Shown here one piece after another: positions 32,657 to 41,865 of a stretch of 64,000 nt of DNA. The notes below the pieces were generated by a model that was given only the letters and a program-made list of their open reading frames with translations, did no database searches and was not told where the DNA came from. The stretch is taken from the NCBI GenBank assembly GCA_018136815.1, contig CM030932.1, forward strand, positions 9,129,628 to 9,193,627, read 5' to 3'. Each line of letters starts with the position of its first letter. Within the stretch, counting starts at the first letter, position 1. Source of the stretch: Isochrysis galbana. Taxonomy: Eukaryota > Haptophyta > Isochrysidales > Isochrysidaceae. A program made the position numbers and the translations under genes.

Positions 32657-35600
32657 ATGCTGACCGACGCCGCGGCTTTCCAGGCGCTCTGCAGATGCGC
32701 CGCTGCGGCAGACGCGGAGGGGAAGTGGGCTCCCGCCACGGAGTACCGTCTCCGAGCGAGCGTCCTGCTCGAGAGTGCGGTGGGCCCACTTGGCGAGCCG
32801 GGCGAAGAGGCAGATGTGAGCGCCCTACGGAGAGAGCTGTGGCGTGGCGCCGAGCCAGCCTCTCTCGTGGACGTGGAGTTGATGCACGTGCTCTATCCAT
32901 CGCTGCGCAATCGCCCGCACGAAGCGCAGCCTTCGGCCCCGCCACCCAAACTGTCTCAGTTAGCACGCATCCCTGCCCTGGAGCGGTTCGCTCACCTTCT
33001 GGTTCCTGCCGACAAGTCGTCTCCTCTGAGACCTGAATCTACACAGAAGCATCGCCATGCTGAAGCAGAATCGGCGAAAGGGCCAGATGCCGATGGCAGC
33101 GAAGGTGCGGCAGGTCACGCGCATGAGCCTCTACCGAGTTCTTCAGCATCACTTTCAACTTGCAGGGCAGCAAAAGGCCCAATGGCTCATTCTGCTCCTC
33201 CGCATGTCGGAGGGGCAGATGGCATCCTCGCTGCCACTGCTCCTCCAGCCATCTCGCACCCTGCATTCATATGTCAAGGACATCCACCAGAATACGATCG
33301 CGTGCAAGGAGCTGTGCCTTCTACGTCCGTGCCTCTGTCAAAGGGTGCTTCAGGCAGGCAAAGCCCAACTTTTTTGAGTGCTGCCCCCTCCAATCCAACC
33401 TCTAGACGGACAGACCCGAGTGGGCGATGCGATTTGAAAAGAGCCGCTTCAGCGACACCCGCCGATCGGGCAGTTCAATGGTTGGCAGCGGGAAATCCTG
33501 GCTGTCTGCGAGGGGACTTTCCTCAGCCCAAGAACAATGTTTCGCGATCAAGTTGTCCACCACATGGAGCTTTCCCAAATGCATCACACGGAGCTCAAGG
33601 TGGTGGCGAGGAACTTGCTGGCCAACACGGACATGCTGATGAAAGGCATAGTATGCATGTGGATAGTAGTTATGGCGTACACACAAAGTATGCATACAAC
33701 TTGCACGACGACGGCCGATACGACTGCAGTGGTTGCAAGCCGTCTGCTATGGCTTGGAGTGTGCAGGGTACGAACGCAAAGCCAGGGTCTTCAGGTGGCT
33801 TTGCAGGGGCGGGCGAAGTCATAGTCCGGGACTCGCTGGGAAACGATGGAAATTCACTTCGCAGACCCACTACAGGAGCAGATGGCACCGGAGATCGGCC
33901 ACCGTCAGGTGGCTTTATGACAGCAGGCCAACGGCTGCGCATTGACGGCGCACGCAAGCAGCAGGGCGCCGGGGGACATCACAGAAGCGGGAATTATGGC
34001 GGAGGCGGGTACGGCGGAGGGGGTCACTGTGGCAGTGGCTATGGTAGTGGAGGGTGTGGCGGAGGCGGCAACTTCGGCGGCGTCAGTGGACCTCCTGGAT
34101 TGCGAGCGGCTCTTAGTGGGCCGCCTGAGAGTGCCGGAGGTAGCGGACAGGCGCGTGCGGCAGGGCTGCGCAAACCATTCAATCGGCCACGAGGCGCGGG
34201 TGAAACCGGCGGGCGCGCGGGTGGCAGCGCGCGTGGTGTAGGGGGTGGCGTCGGCGCAGGTGGAGGTGGCGGCGGTCCCGGCTGCTGCAATGGTGGCGGA
34301 GGTGAGGGTGACTTCTCCATGGAGACGCTCGAGTTGATGGAACATCCTGCCATGAAAGGAGTTGACGCGAGACTTGCGGAGGTGAGGGATGCCGAAGAGT
34401 GCAGGCCATTCTCTCGTTTGTTTCCTCGTTCATACCTAAGTGAATCGATGCGCTCGTTATCTTTGGATGCACCTCATCGAGCTAGATAACGAGCGCATCG
34501 AGCTGTCGTCACGACAATTACTTGAAGCGCCAGCTGCCTCTCACCGCGCCATATGCCAGCTCACCTCCCTTGCCCTCTACATCAGGTGATCCTCAACGAG
34601 GTGGTGGACTCCTCGCCTGGCGTTTCATGGGACAGCATCGCTGGCCTGAGTTATGCGAAACAATCCGTCAGAGAAGTCACAGTTTGGCCTCTCTTGCGCC
34701 CAGATATTTTTACCGGGCAACGCAGGCCTCCAAGAGGTCTTCTCCTCTTTGGGCCGCCGGGGACAGGTACCTTAGGCTACACACCATTTGATGCAGGGCC
34801 TGAATACATTGAGCGCATATACGCCCCAAGCCAAGGAGGATAGATGCATCGAATTAGATACGGCGACCATTTCTGGGAATCCTCACACGGGGACTCGAGT
34901 GCATACTCGTTGCCTTTATTTCCTCACGAGTCGGACAAACGATTGCCTTGGCCCCTTGCAGGCAAGACTCTCATCGCCAAGGCTATCGCCACCGACTCCA
35001 AATCGACTTTCTTTTCAATCTCAGCGTCTTCTTTGATGTCAAAGTATGGCCATCTTACAAGACTTCCTCAGCCTGGCTTGTCACAACACCAAATTCCCAA
35101 TCATTGGAGTATCACCTCCATCCGCACAGGTGGATGGGCGATTCGGAGCGTCTTGTACGCGCCCTCTTTGGCGTTGCTCGAGCGCGCAAACCCTCAGTCA
35201 TCTTCATCGATGAGGTTGACTCTGTCCTCGGTCAAAGACGCGAGGGTGAGCATGATTCGACCATACGAGTCAAAAATGAGATACTCGTGCAGGTGAGGGG
35301 AAGCACACGCCTTTCTCGCGAACTGTCTAGGCATGACATCTGACGTGTGCTTATTCTATGCCCGGTTGCGGGTCCTCTCGGCTCGAATGTATGCTATCAT
35401 CGCCCCATTTTCACAGTTCCCATCACTGCCCAGATGGATGGCGTGGCAGGTGCGGACGCCAATGAAGGTCTTCTATTCGTCGGAGCAACTAATCGGCCAC
35501 AGGTGCAACGTTTCCACTCCTTGAAGCAACTTCGTAAGAGTTCCGCCCGTGTGCGACCGTCCAACTGATGGTTTGACGTGCCACCGCTGTCTTTGCCTGA

Positions 35601-36196
35601 CAACGAACGTTTAGGAGCTCGACGATGCTGCCCGCCGCCGTCTCTCAAAGCGCCTTCTGATTCCTCTTCCTGATGCCGAGGCACGCCGGCAAATGCTTTG
35701 GCGCGGCCTTGAAGGTCTAGTCCATGCAATTGGAGAGGCTGAAGCTGCCGAGCTCATCGAACGCACTGACGGCTATTCGGGTTCCGACATGGCATCGCTG
35801 TGCCGCGAAGCAGGTGAGATCGGCGAGGGAATCTACCAAGCGATTTGAGACTCATTTTCGTAGACATCAATTTTTTTATTATTCACTTCACTTAGGCCAA
35901 ATTTTAGCTGTACACATGTGAACCACTTCTCTCAACCCCCCCCCCCCCCCCTGCCCCGATTGTTCCTTTCAGCCATGGGGCCATGTCGCGACCCTGGATT
36001 CGAGACCGCGTTGCTTGCAGGGCTTTCGACGGGGGAGATGCGGCCCATCGACTGCGCTGACTTTGAGAATGCTTTGTGCGCCATCCGTCCTAGTGTGGGC
36101 CCCTCTGAGCTCGCCGCATTTGAGGAATGGAATGCTAGCTTCGGGTCTTTCCAAAACCCGAGCGCAAAGAGGAAGGCAGTTGCAGCTCAATTGTAG
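32657..36196 (+). CDS. FIGNL1: Fidgetin-like 1 AAA ATPase (meiotic clade)
   Basis: Seven exons: 32657-34381, 34586-34766, 34962-35043, 35130-35292, 35434-35502, 35615-35813 and 35973-36196, total 880 residues, every junction in phase. The long first exon is low-complexity and Gly-rich, but carries [11 protein letters not shown] and [10 protein letters not shown], reminiscent of conserved FIGNL1 linkers. The ATPase follows: [27 protein letters not shown], Walker A GPPGTGKT (split by an intron), Walker [16 protein letters not shown], sensor [11 protein letters not shown], arginine-finger block [17 protein letters not shown], and the family C-terminus [20 protein letters not shown] then [11 protein letters not shown]. 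Family members disassemble RAD51 filaments and/or sever microtubules. The ATG at 32657 is the first in frame. Orthology rests on the ATPase and C-terminus. Confidence 0.9.
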
Positions 36197-36540
36197 CTAG
36201 CGCGAACATCACGGGCTGAACCCCTCGCTGAGAACACTCGTGGATGCGATGCAGATATATTGAATCCTTGCGTTCCTTCTGCGAGAAATTGTGACTTCAT
36301 ACATTCATGCCTATCCGGTGATACGTGAAAGAAGAAAACACCCATGCTACGGACAATTTGTGTTCAAGTGTGCATCTTGATGGAGCTTGTATTCGCCTCA
36401 AGACTATCAAACTATTGTTATAGTTTGACCCATGGAGCGTGCCGCGATCGCTCCCAAGCCCCAGGCGACCCTCGCCGGCGCGCCCCACTGCCCCAGCTGG
36501 CACGCCCCACGCCACCAGAGGCCCCCGGCGATCTTTCCCC

Positions 36541-36729
36541 CCTTCCTCCTGTGTCCCGGGTAGGCGGCGGCCTCAGTCCCGACTTATCCTGTAAACAGGC
36601 GCGGGACCTACCTATTTTTCGGTGGGCAGAGCTCTCGCTCGCGCCCATCCATCCCCTTCTCCGCGCTCTCTCTCCCCTCGTGCGGCATGCGCGATGGCGC
36701 GCATGCGGCAGGCCTCTAGCTGCCCATTG
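36541..36729 (+). repeat. Dispersed repeat C, copy 1
   Basis: Contains CGACTTATCCTGTAAACAGG, GGACCTACCTATTTTTCGG and CCCTTCTCCGCGCTCTCTC. The reverse complement, with about 85-90 percent similarity by eye, lies at 43439-43645. Confidence 0.85.
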
Positions 36730-37017
36730 CCCATTGGCGACCCCTGAAGGCTCCTCGAGGCCAGCTCAGGGGGCAGAGGAGGCTATGGCCGGGCCCTGGC
36801 CTCCCCTGCCTCTCCCTCGCTGGCGCTCCTGAGCCCCTGGGGTCCCCACTTTGCACCTGTCTGCCTGTCGACCAGGCGGGGGAAGGGGAAGGGCGGGGGT
36901 TGGAGCGATGGCAGACCGGTGCACGCGATGCGAGCGTGGGAGTGCGAGTTGCGGTGCGCGTCCAGGGAGAGTTTGGTCAGTTGTGTTGAGTGCTCAGCCC
37001 ATGCCAAAAGCCAGGCA

Positions 37018-37130
37018 CAACTAAGTTTATACTTGGTTCGCCCATGGGGGGGCACGAGCCCCCCCTCTCTCCACTCCTCCCCTGCCGTGGGGAAGGAACC
37101 ACCCATCCTCCTGAGGCGCCTTGCCTTCAT
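37018..37130 (+). repeat. Dispersed repeat B, copy 2 (short)
   Basis: CAACTAAGTTTATACTTGGT, CCCATGGGGGGGCACGAGCC and CTCCTCCCCTGCCGTGGGG match the start of the copies at 49427 and 59364. It breaks off after the GGAACCACCCATCCTCCTG segment. Confidence 0.85.
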
Positions 37131-37497
37131 TCGGTGCCAGTTTTTTTTGTTGTAAAACGTTTCGATTGTTGAATCCCGGCTACCGCTACCGCCCCCCGAC
37201 AATCACCAGGGCGTTTCCTCCACGAAGTCTATGCCCAGCTGTCGGAACAGGTTCGCGATGCGCTCCCGTTGAGGAGGGCCGATACTACATACGCGTGCCA
37301 GTCCCATTGCCAGCTGAGGCGGCAATCGACGAGTAGATTGGAAAGCACGACCAGGAGAATCGCTTCCATGAGCAATTGATGCCCTCCGAGTCGGTCACCC
37401 CCTGGTTGCGCTTGCGCTTGAAGCGCTCTTCGTGTGGGGCATTGGAGTGAGCGTCTGATGCAGCGCTGGTGGGCATGGCCGTCCGAACTTTTTAGAT

Positions 37498-38040
37498 TTG
37501 GGGCGAAAGCAGGGGAGAGGCGGAGGGGCGGAGGGGGCGGAGGGGGCGGAGGGGGCGGAGGGGCGGAGGGGGCGGGCGGAGAGAAGTCGACGGACGGAGG
37601 GGGCGGGCGGAGAGTCGACGGACGGAGAGTCGACGGAGCAGGGAGAGCGGGGGAGGAGAGCGAGAGCGAGGGCGAGGGCGAGAGGAGGAGAGCGAGAGCA
37701 GCGAGGAGAGCGAGGAGAGCGAGAGCGAGGAGGAGAGCGAGAGGGGAGCGAGGAGGGGAGCGAGGAGCGGGCGGAGAGAAGTCGACGGACGGAGGGGGCG
37801 GGCGGAGAGTCGACGGACGGAGAGTCGACGGAGCAGGGAGAGCGGGGGAGGAGAGCGAGGGCGAGGGCGAGGGCGAGAGCGAGGGAGAGAGCGAGGAGAG
37901 CGAGAGCGAGGAGGAGAGCGAGAGCAGCGAGGAGAGCGAGGAGAGCGAGAGCGAGGAGGAGAGCGAGAGGGGAGCGAGGAGGGGAGCGAGGAGGGGAGCG
38001 AGGGAAGGCGCGCGGTTTTCGACAGGGCGCGGCTGGAACT
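37498..38040. repeat. GGCGGA / GAGCGA low-complexity tract with a 200-bp internal duplication
   Basis: GC- and purine-rich on the plus strand. A block with AGAAGTCGACGGACGGAGGG and two further GTCGACGGA units at about 37578-37660 is repeated at about 37776-37860, each followed by GAGCGAGAGCGAGGA-type arrays. Long open frames here are Gly/Arg/Glu-rich translations of the repeat and not genes. Confidence 0.9.
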
Positions 38041-38088
38041 TCGAAACCCGCACACTCCTGCCTCTCCTCGCTCTCTTCCTCCTTGTTC

Positions 38089-38225
38089 AAGAACCGCGCG
38101 CCTCCTTCAAAACCCGCGCGCCTCTTTCAAAACCCGCGCGCCTCTTTCAAAACCCGCGCGCCTCTTTCAAAACCCGCGCGCCTCTTTCAAAACCCGCGCG
38201 CCTCCTTCAAAACCCGCGCGCCTCC
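38089..38225 (+). repeat. 20-bp tandem repeat (TTCAAAACCCGCGCGCCTCT)
   Basis: Six to seven tandem copies with only T/C changes, no spacers. A degenerate related motif (CTTCGAAACCCGCGCAC) occurs near 41050-41097 and one (CTTCGAAACCCGCAC) at 38039. These bracket the orphan-gene cluster. Confidence 0.93.
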
Positions 38226-38383
38226 GGCAAGGCACATTTTTCTTTTCCCCTTGCCGCACCCGCGACCAATAGCAATTTGCTTTTTTTTAAAAAAAAACTC
38301 TTTCGTGCTAGGCGCCCGCGGTTTGGGGGGACAAGGAGGAACGGCGAAACGGCGGGCAGGCGGAGTGGCGCGGGGGGGGGGCG

Positions 38384-39527
38384 TCACTTGGTGGTGGTGT
38401 TGCGTTGTGTTGCGCTACTGAGCAGCCGCCGAATGAATGTTTGGTGTCCCTCGTGTCGTTTGGGCGTGCCCCCTCCCTTGTCGTCGGTCTCTTGGTCGGT
38501 CGCATCGCCGGAAGAGGTCGTCGAGCTGCTCGTGTCGTCGTCACTCGAATCTTCGTCGTCACTCGAATCTTCGTCGTCACTCGAATCTTCGACGTCGGTC
38601 AGCGGTTCGTTCTCTTCGTGCACTCCGACGATGATGCACGTCTTGGGTGGCCTCACGTCGCCTAGTACGATGGCGGGGGTCTTGCGGGACTTGCGGGGGC
38701 CCTCCTTCTTGAGGGTGATGCTTGGGTACGTCGCGTGCACGTACATCTCTCGGAGAGTCGGTCGGAGATCCTCGAGTGGGGAGAGGGTCTCCACCCATTT
38801 GGCCCGAAGCTTGAGGAACTCGAGGTTGGGGAAGGCCCGCACGACTTCTTTGAGGAACCCTTCGACGATCACGTTCGACATGAGGGTGAGCCTGTGTATG
38901 TTGCGCGTGGTCTCGGTTTGGGTCAAGCCACTCTGGCAGTTTGCGCCCGCCCTGGGCCCCGCCCCGCCCCGCGCCCTGGCCTCGCGCCCTGGGCCCCGCC
39001 GGAGAAACCGCTCCATGACTGGGACGACGATGCGTCCTCGGATCACCTGACGTGGTATTCTCTGATTTCCCACCAACCGTTGTATAACCTCCTTCAACTT
39101 CCCAGGGGGGTGCACCTAGCTCAAATAGCCGCTTCAACGATAGCCACAGAATTAGGGTGTCAAATGATTTATGATTCTTTATTTCATTTAATACCCTTTG
39201 CAAGTTGACCTCGGGGTTAGCTAATGTCATGATATGTAAGTCTCGTTCGGCGCCGCCTCGATGATGGCTCGCCGTTAGTGCGACTATCCCGGCTAGTACA
39301 ACTGCGCATAACAATATGAACTGCTGGGTTAATCCCTCCTTGATGACGACTTCGTATTTTCTAAACCATTCGCCGTCTAAACACGTCGATGCGACCCTGT
39401 GGACTTCTGGGGTGAGAATTCCCTTTTCACCTCCCCTGGCGATGGCCTCCACAGAGTAGTATACCTTCTCCGTCCAGGTCATCTGTTGCTCAAGGGCAGC
39501 GAGTGTCCTTTTAAGTCGTTCATCCAT
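38384..39527 (-). CDS. Orphan membrane protein with LRR-like region, frameshifted at a C6 run
   Basis: The ATG at 39527 opens a frame with MDERLKRTLAALEQQMTWTE and a membrane helix (FILLCAVVLAGIVALTA). It continues to KSFDTLILWLSLKRLFELGA, after which protein-like sequence moves to the next frame (PPGKLKEVIQRLVGN) that runs to the stop at 38384. Dropping one C from the six-C run at 39105-39110 (coding strand) fuses the two, giving about 380 residues. The second part has LRR-like pieces (IHRLTLMSNVIVEGFLKEVV, FPNLEFLKLRAKW, LRPTLREMYVHATYPSI), a GC-rich insertion near 38950-39000, and an acidic SSDDEDSSDDEDSSDDD tail. It is intronless. The shift may be a sequencing error, a true mutation or programmed. 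I recognise no family. Confidence 0.6.
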
Positions 39528-39745
39528 AGGCAGACCCTTTTCACAAATTTTCTGCGCACTTCCTCACCCCCAAATCTGACACCTTTCCGCGTGAGGGGAC
39601 CTCCCCTTCCAAATCTGACGACTTTCTGCGTGAGGGAGGGGGGGGGCATCGCGCCCGCTGATGGAGGGCACGCCGCGAGGGAGCACGCGAGCGACGCGAC
39701 GATCACGGCAGCGAGTACGACAATGTCCCCGACGAAAGAGGACAT
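39479..39745 (-). CDS. Possible small membrane ORF, doubtful
   Basis: The ATG at 39745 gives 88 residues starting MSSFVGDIVVLAAVIVASLA, a clear hydrophobic helix that could be a signal anchor. After about 40 residues the frame merely translates the repeated motif (LTQKVVRFG, LTRKGVRFG) and overlaps the start of the gene ending at 38384. Possibly a truncated gene start or a chance ORF. Confidence 0.3.
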   Translation of the reverse strand: MSSFVGDIVVLAAVIVASLACSLAACPPSAGAMPPPSLTQKVVRFGRGGPLTRKGVRFGGEEVRRKFVKRVCLWMNDLKGHSLPLSNR

Positions 39746-39822
39746 GCGAACCCGATTTTTTTTGGCTACATACACAGAGGGCAGTGCGACGGGGAGGTGG
39801 GGGGGAGGTGTGAGGGGCCGCC

Positions 39823-40083
39823 ATGAGCTGGCTGAAAGGCCTTCTGAAGGGGGTGGGAAAGGCGGGGATCGATACGGCCTTCTACAGCTTGAGGGTGCTG
39901 GACTCCGCCGTCCTCTCGCGAGTGGCGCGCAAGGTCTCCAACAGGCAAATCTTCAAGCCTCTCACGGACGTCGAGCAGCTCAAGGCCCTCACGCGGAAGG
40001 TTGTCAGATTTCAATCCCATGTACAAGTGGGCGTTTACAACAAAAAGAAAGAACACCACGTAGGGGACCTCCTCCCGATCTGA
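39823..40083 (+). CDS. Small orphan protein, 86 residues
   Basis: Starts MSWLKGLLKGVGKAGIDTAF, an amphipathic N-terminal helix, followed by LRVLDSAVLSRVARKVSNRQ and IFKPLTDVEQLKAL. Then comes the repeated motif translated as LTRKVVRF and a basic end. The ATG has a CCATGA context after a G-rich leader. It converges with and overlaps the 3' end of the next gene by 80 bp. The part before the motif (about 56 residues) looks protein-like; the rest may be run-through. No family recognised. Confidence 0.45.
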   Translation: MSWLKGLLKGVGKAGIDTAFYSLRVLDSAVLSRVARKVSNRQIFKPLTDVEQLKALTRKVVRFQSHVQVGVYNKKKEHHVGDLLPI

Positions 40084-40786
40084 CAACTTTCCGCGTGAGG
40101 GGGGGGGGGAAACCAACAAGTTTCTCGAGGCGCTGCACGACTTGGCCGAATGACGAGACATCGTCTCCTGTTTGATTCCAGTCCACTCCAATACCAGAGA
40201 ATCCAGCTTGAGCCTTCCGTCGCCAACAGCGTTCGCGAGTATTTGAAATCCACCATCTGTGATACCTTGGTGGGCTGTTGGTGAGGAGTTTGAGGCCCAT
40301 GTGCGCGCACAGGTGCCTGACCGTGATGGACGAGACCAGGGGGATGGCGAAGTGGAGCTCGGGCCCAGGCCCCAGGTGGATCGACGAGACTTCAGTGGTG
40401 GGCGTGTCGGGGATGATGTTGTGAAGGACCAGCTTGACGATCTCGATCATCGTCCCGTCGAGCGTGTCCCGAGGAGGCGCCTGTGCGGCGATGAAGCGCA
40501 GCCTCCTGATCAACGTGGGCGCGCGGCAAGGCTTCTGCTTGAGCCTGATCGTCCACAGGAGCTGGGGCACGGTGATGGGCGCCGAGGCGAGCTCGTAGAA
40601 ATCGAGGACGAGCTGCTTCGCCGCCGGGAAGACGGCGTCCATGTCAAAGGTGTGCAGGGAGGAGTTGTTCAGCAACACGGCAGCCTTGATGAGGATGTCG
40701 ATGGCCGAATCGTGGATGTGGCGGCCGTACGCGAGGTGCATCGTGATGATGTCCCTCTGCTCGTCCTCGTCGATGTGCCGCGGCAT
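40004..40786 (-). CDS. Orphan helical protein, 260 residues
   Basis: The ATG at 40786 (MPRHIDEDEQRDIITMHLAY) opens an intronless frame. The sequence is rich in helices with hydrophobic periodicity (HDSAIDILIKAAVLLNNSS, FPAAKQLVLDFYELASAP, LIRRLRFIAAQAP), then TTEVSSIHLGPGPELHFAIP and SSITVRHLCAHMGLKLLTN. It ends with about 35 residues that read the repeated motif (LTRKVVRSG) and its surroundings, so the natural C-terminus may have been altered by repeat insertion. Neighbour layout and absence of introns match the other orphans at 38.4-42.9 kb. No family recognised. Confidence 0.6.
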   Translation of the reverse strand: MPRHIDEDEQRDIITMHLAYGRHIHDSAIDILIKAAVLLNNSSLHTFDMDAVFPAAKQLVLDFYELASAPITVPQLLWTIRLKQKPCRAPTLIRRLRFIAAQAPPRDTLDGTMIEIVKLVLHNIIPDTPTTEVSSIHLGPGPELHFAIPLVSSITVRHLCAHMGLKLLTNSPPRYHRWWISNTRERCWRRKAQAGFSGIGVDWNQTGDDVSSFGQVVQRLEKLVGFPPPLTRKVVRSGGGPLRGVLSFCCKRPLVHGIEI

Positions 40787-40968
40787 CGAGGAGTGGGAGA
40801 CGACGGCAGACGGAGGAGGCTGTGAGGGCCAGACGGAAGGACAAGGGCGGGGGGGGGGCGGGAGGCGCGGGGGGGCGCGGGTCGGCCGGGGCGGGGGCCG
40901 CGGGTCGCAGAGGGGGGGGAGGGTCTGGCGCGCGAGACGCACTCGGCGAGAGGGGGGATGGGGGGGGG

Positions 40969-40971
<3 letters not shown>

Positions 40972-41012
<41 letters not shown>
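40972..41012. repeat. (GA)n microsatellite
   Basis: About 38 bp of pure GA upstream of the orphan at 40786. It is followed by poly-G and poly-C runs (41099-41150) and the TTCGAAACCCGCGC-type motif. Confidence 0.9.
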
Positions 41013-41017
<5 letters not shown>

Positions 41018-41203
41018 GGGGGCACCAGGGGGAAAGGCGGGGAAGAGAAAACCGCGCACTTCGAAAACCGCGCACCAGCTTCGAAACCCGCGCACAAGGG
41101 GGGGGGGGGTGGGGAGAGTTGTTTGCCCCCCCCCCCCCCCCCCCCCCTTCCTCCCCGCTTCACGCGCCCCTACTACCCCCCGTACGCGCGGAAGGTCGTC
41201 AGA

Positions 41204-41734
41204 TTAGCCCCCCCCCCTCCCCTCCCAGCCTAACCCGGTAGAGTGCTCGGAGGGGCGGTGCGAGGGAGGGGAGAGAGCAAGGGATGGGCCGCGTGACGCG
41301 GAGCGCCGGCGTTTGCAGCGTGGACGTGGTGGTGGACGCGCTCGCGCCCTTCCCCGTCGTCCCCACGGACGAGTCCCGCACCGTTCGCCGAGGCATCTCA
41401 GATGGAGTTTTCGGACCTTGATCCCCTCTGCGAGGCTCGCTGAGTATGCGAAGAGCGCGGACCAGAACTCATGGAAGTCTTCTTTGGTCTGCACATCCAG
41501 GTTCAACTCGATGCTGTGGCACGTCTTCCTCGAGTCGGTGTTCTGCAGCGCGGAGCTCACCTCCTCGTCCTTGTGCGCGTGCAGCACGTCCCCCGCCAAC
41601 CCCCTCACCAACAGTCTGAAGATTTTGCTGAAGTTCTTCAGTGGCAATTTTACAACTAACTTTTTGGTGGATTGCTCCGTTGTGGAGTCGGAGTCGCGAG
41701 AGAGGAGAGACAAGGCAAGGTCTCTATGCGCCAT
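41204..41734 (-). CDS. Orphan protein, LRR-like, C-terminally degraded
   Basis: The ATG at 41734 begins MAHRDLALSLLSRDSD. The first 120 residues are protein-like (KKLVVKLPLKNFSKIFRLLV; CHSIELNLDVQTKEDFHEFW; LAEGIKVRKLHLRCLGERC), with an LxLxx rhythm that could be LRR strands. After GERC the frame becomes Arg/Pro/Gly low-complexity sequence. The gene may be truncated by GC-rich repeat insertion. It is intronless and divergent from the LRR gene at 41866, with only 131 bp between the starts. Confidence 0.55.
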   Translation of the reverse strand: MAHRDLALSLLSRDSDSTTEQSTKKLVVKLPLKNFSKIFRLLVRGLAGDVLHAHKDEEVSSALQNTDSRKTCHSIELNLDVQTKEDFHEFWSALFAYSASLAEGIKVRKLHLRCLGERCGTRPWGRRGRARARPPPRPRCKRRRSASRGPSLALSPPSHRPSEHSTGLGWEGRGGG

Positions 41735-41865
41735 CCGAGTTGCCTGCTGCTCTGAATGCTCCCCTACAGAAAAAAGAAAGGGGGGGGCGGTGGGGAGGGG
41801 CGGCTGCGCGCCCTTCCCAACCGGGTACCAAATGAAGGCAAACGACCTTTATTTTCTTCAGCGTT
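41735..41865. promoter_or_regulatory. 131-bp divergent promoter interval in the orphan cluster
   Basis: Separates start codons at 41734 (-) and 41866 (+). It contains an A/G-rich run (AAAAAAGAAAGGGGGGG) and a short CCTTTATTTTCTTC stretch just before the plus-strand ATG. Confidence 0.4.

Larger units (their letters stand above)
36197..37497. other. Repeat-filled intergenic region
   Basis: No gene supported. It holds a short inverted repeat (CAAACTATTGTTATAGTTTG, 36409-36428), repeat C copy 1 and repeat B copy 2, plus GC-rich unclassified sequence. Confidence 0.5.
39571..41207. repeat. Five copies of a 24-28 bp motif, both orientations
   Basis: Core AAATCTGAC, then ACTTTCYGCGTGAGGG. Copies: 39571-39598 (+), 39610-39636 (+), 39988-40011 (reverse), 40077-40102 (+), 41181-41207 (reverse, divergent ends). 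All lie at or between the ends of the compact orphan genes. I saw none elsewhere in the window. They could be promoter, terminator or integration elements of one genetic unit. Confidence 0.85.

Noticed and set aside
33057-33824. Alternative-frame ORFs in the first exon of the fidgetin-like gene
   Set aside because: They look mildly protein-like, but the 575-codon frame stays open through and joins the ATPase exons in phase, so these are overlaps.
38089-38225. Repeated 20-bp units as a possible CRISPR array
   Set aside because: Units are directly tandem with no spacers, and the genome is eukaryotic.
37434-39050. 538-codon plus-strand ORF over the GGCGGA tract
   Set aside because: Made of Gly/Arg/Glu repeats and then the antisense of the orphan gene at 38384-39527; no protein-like content of its own.
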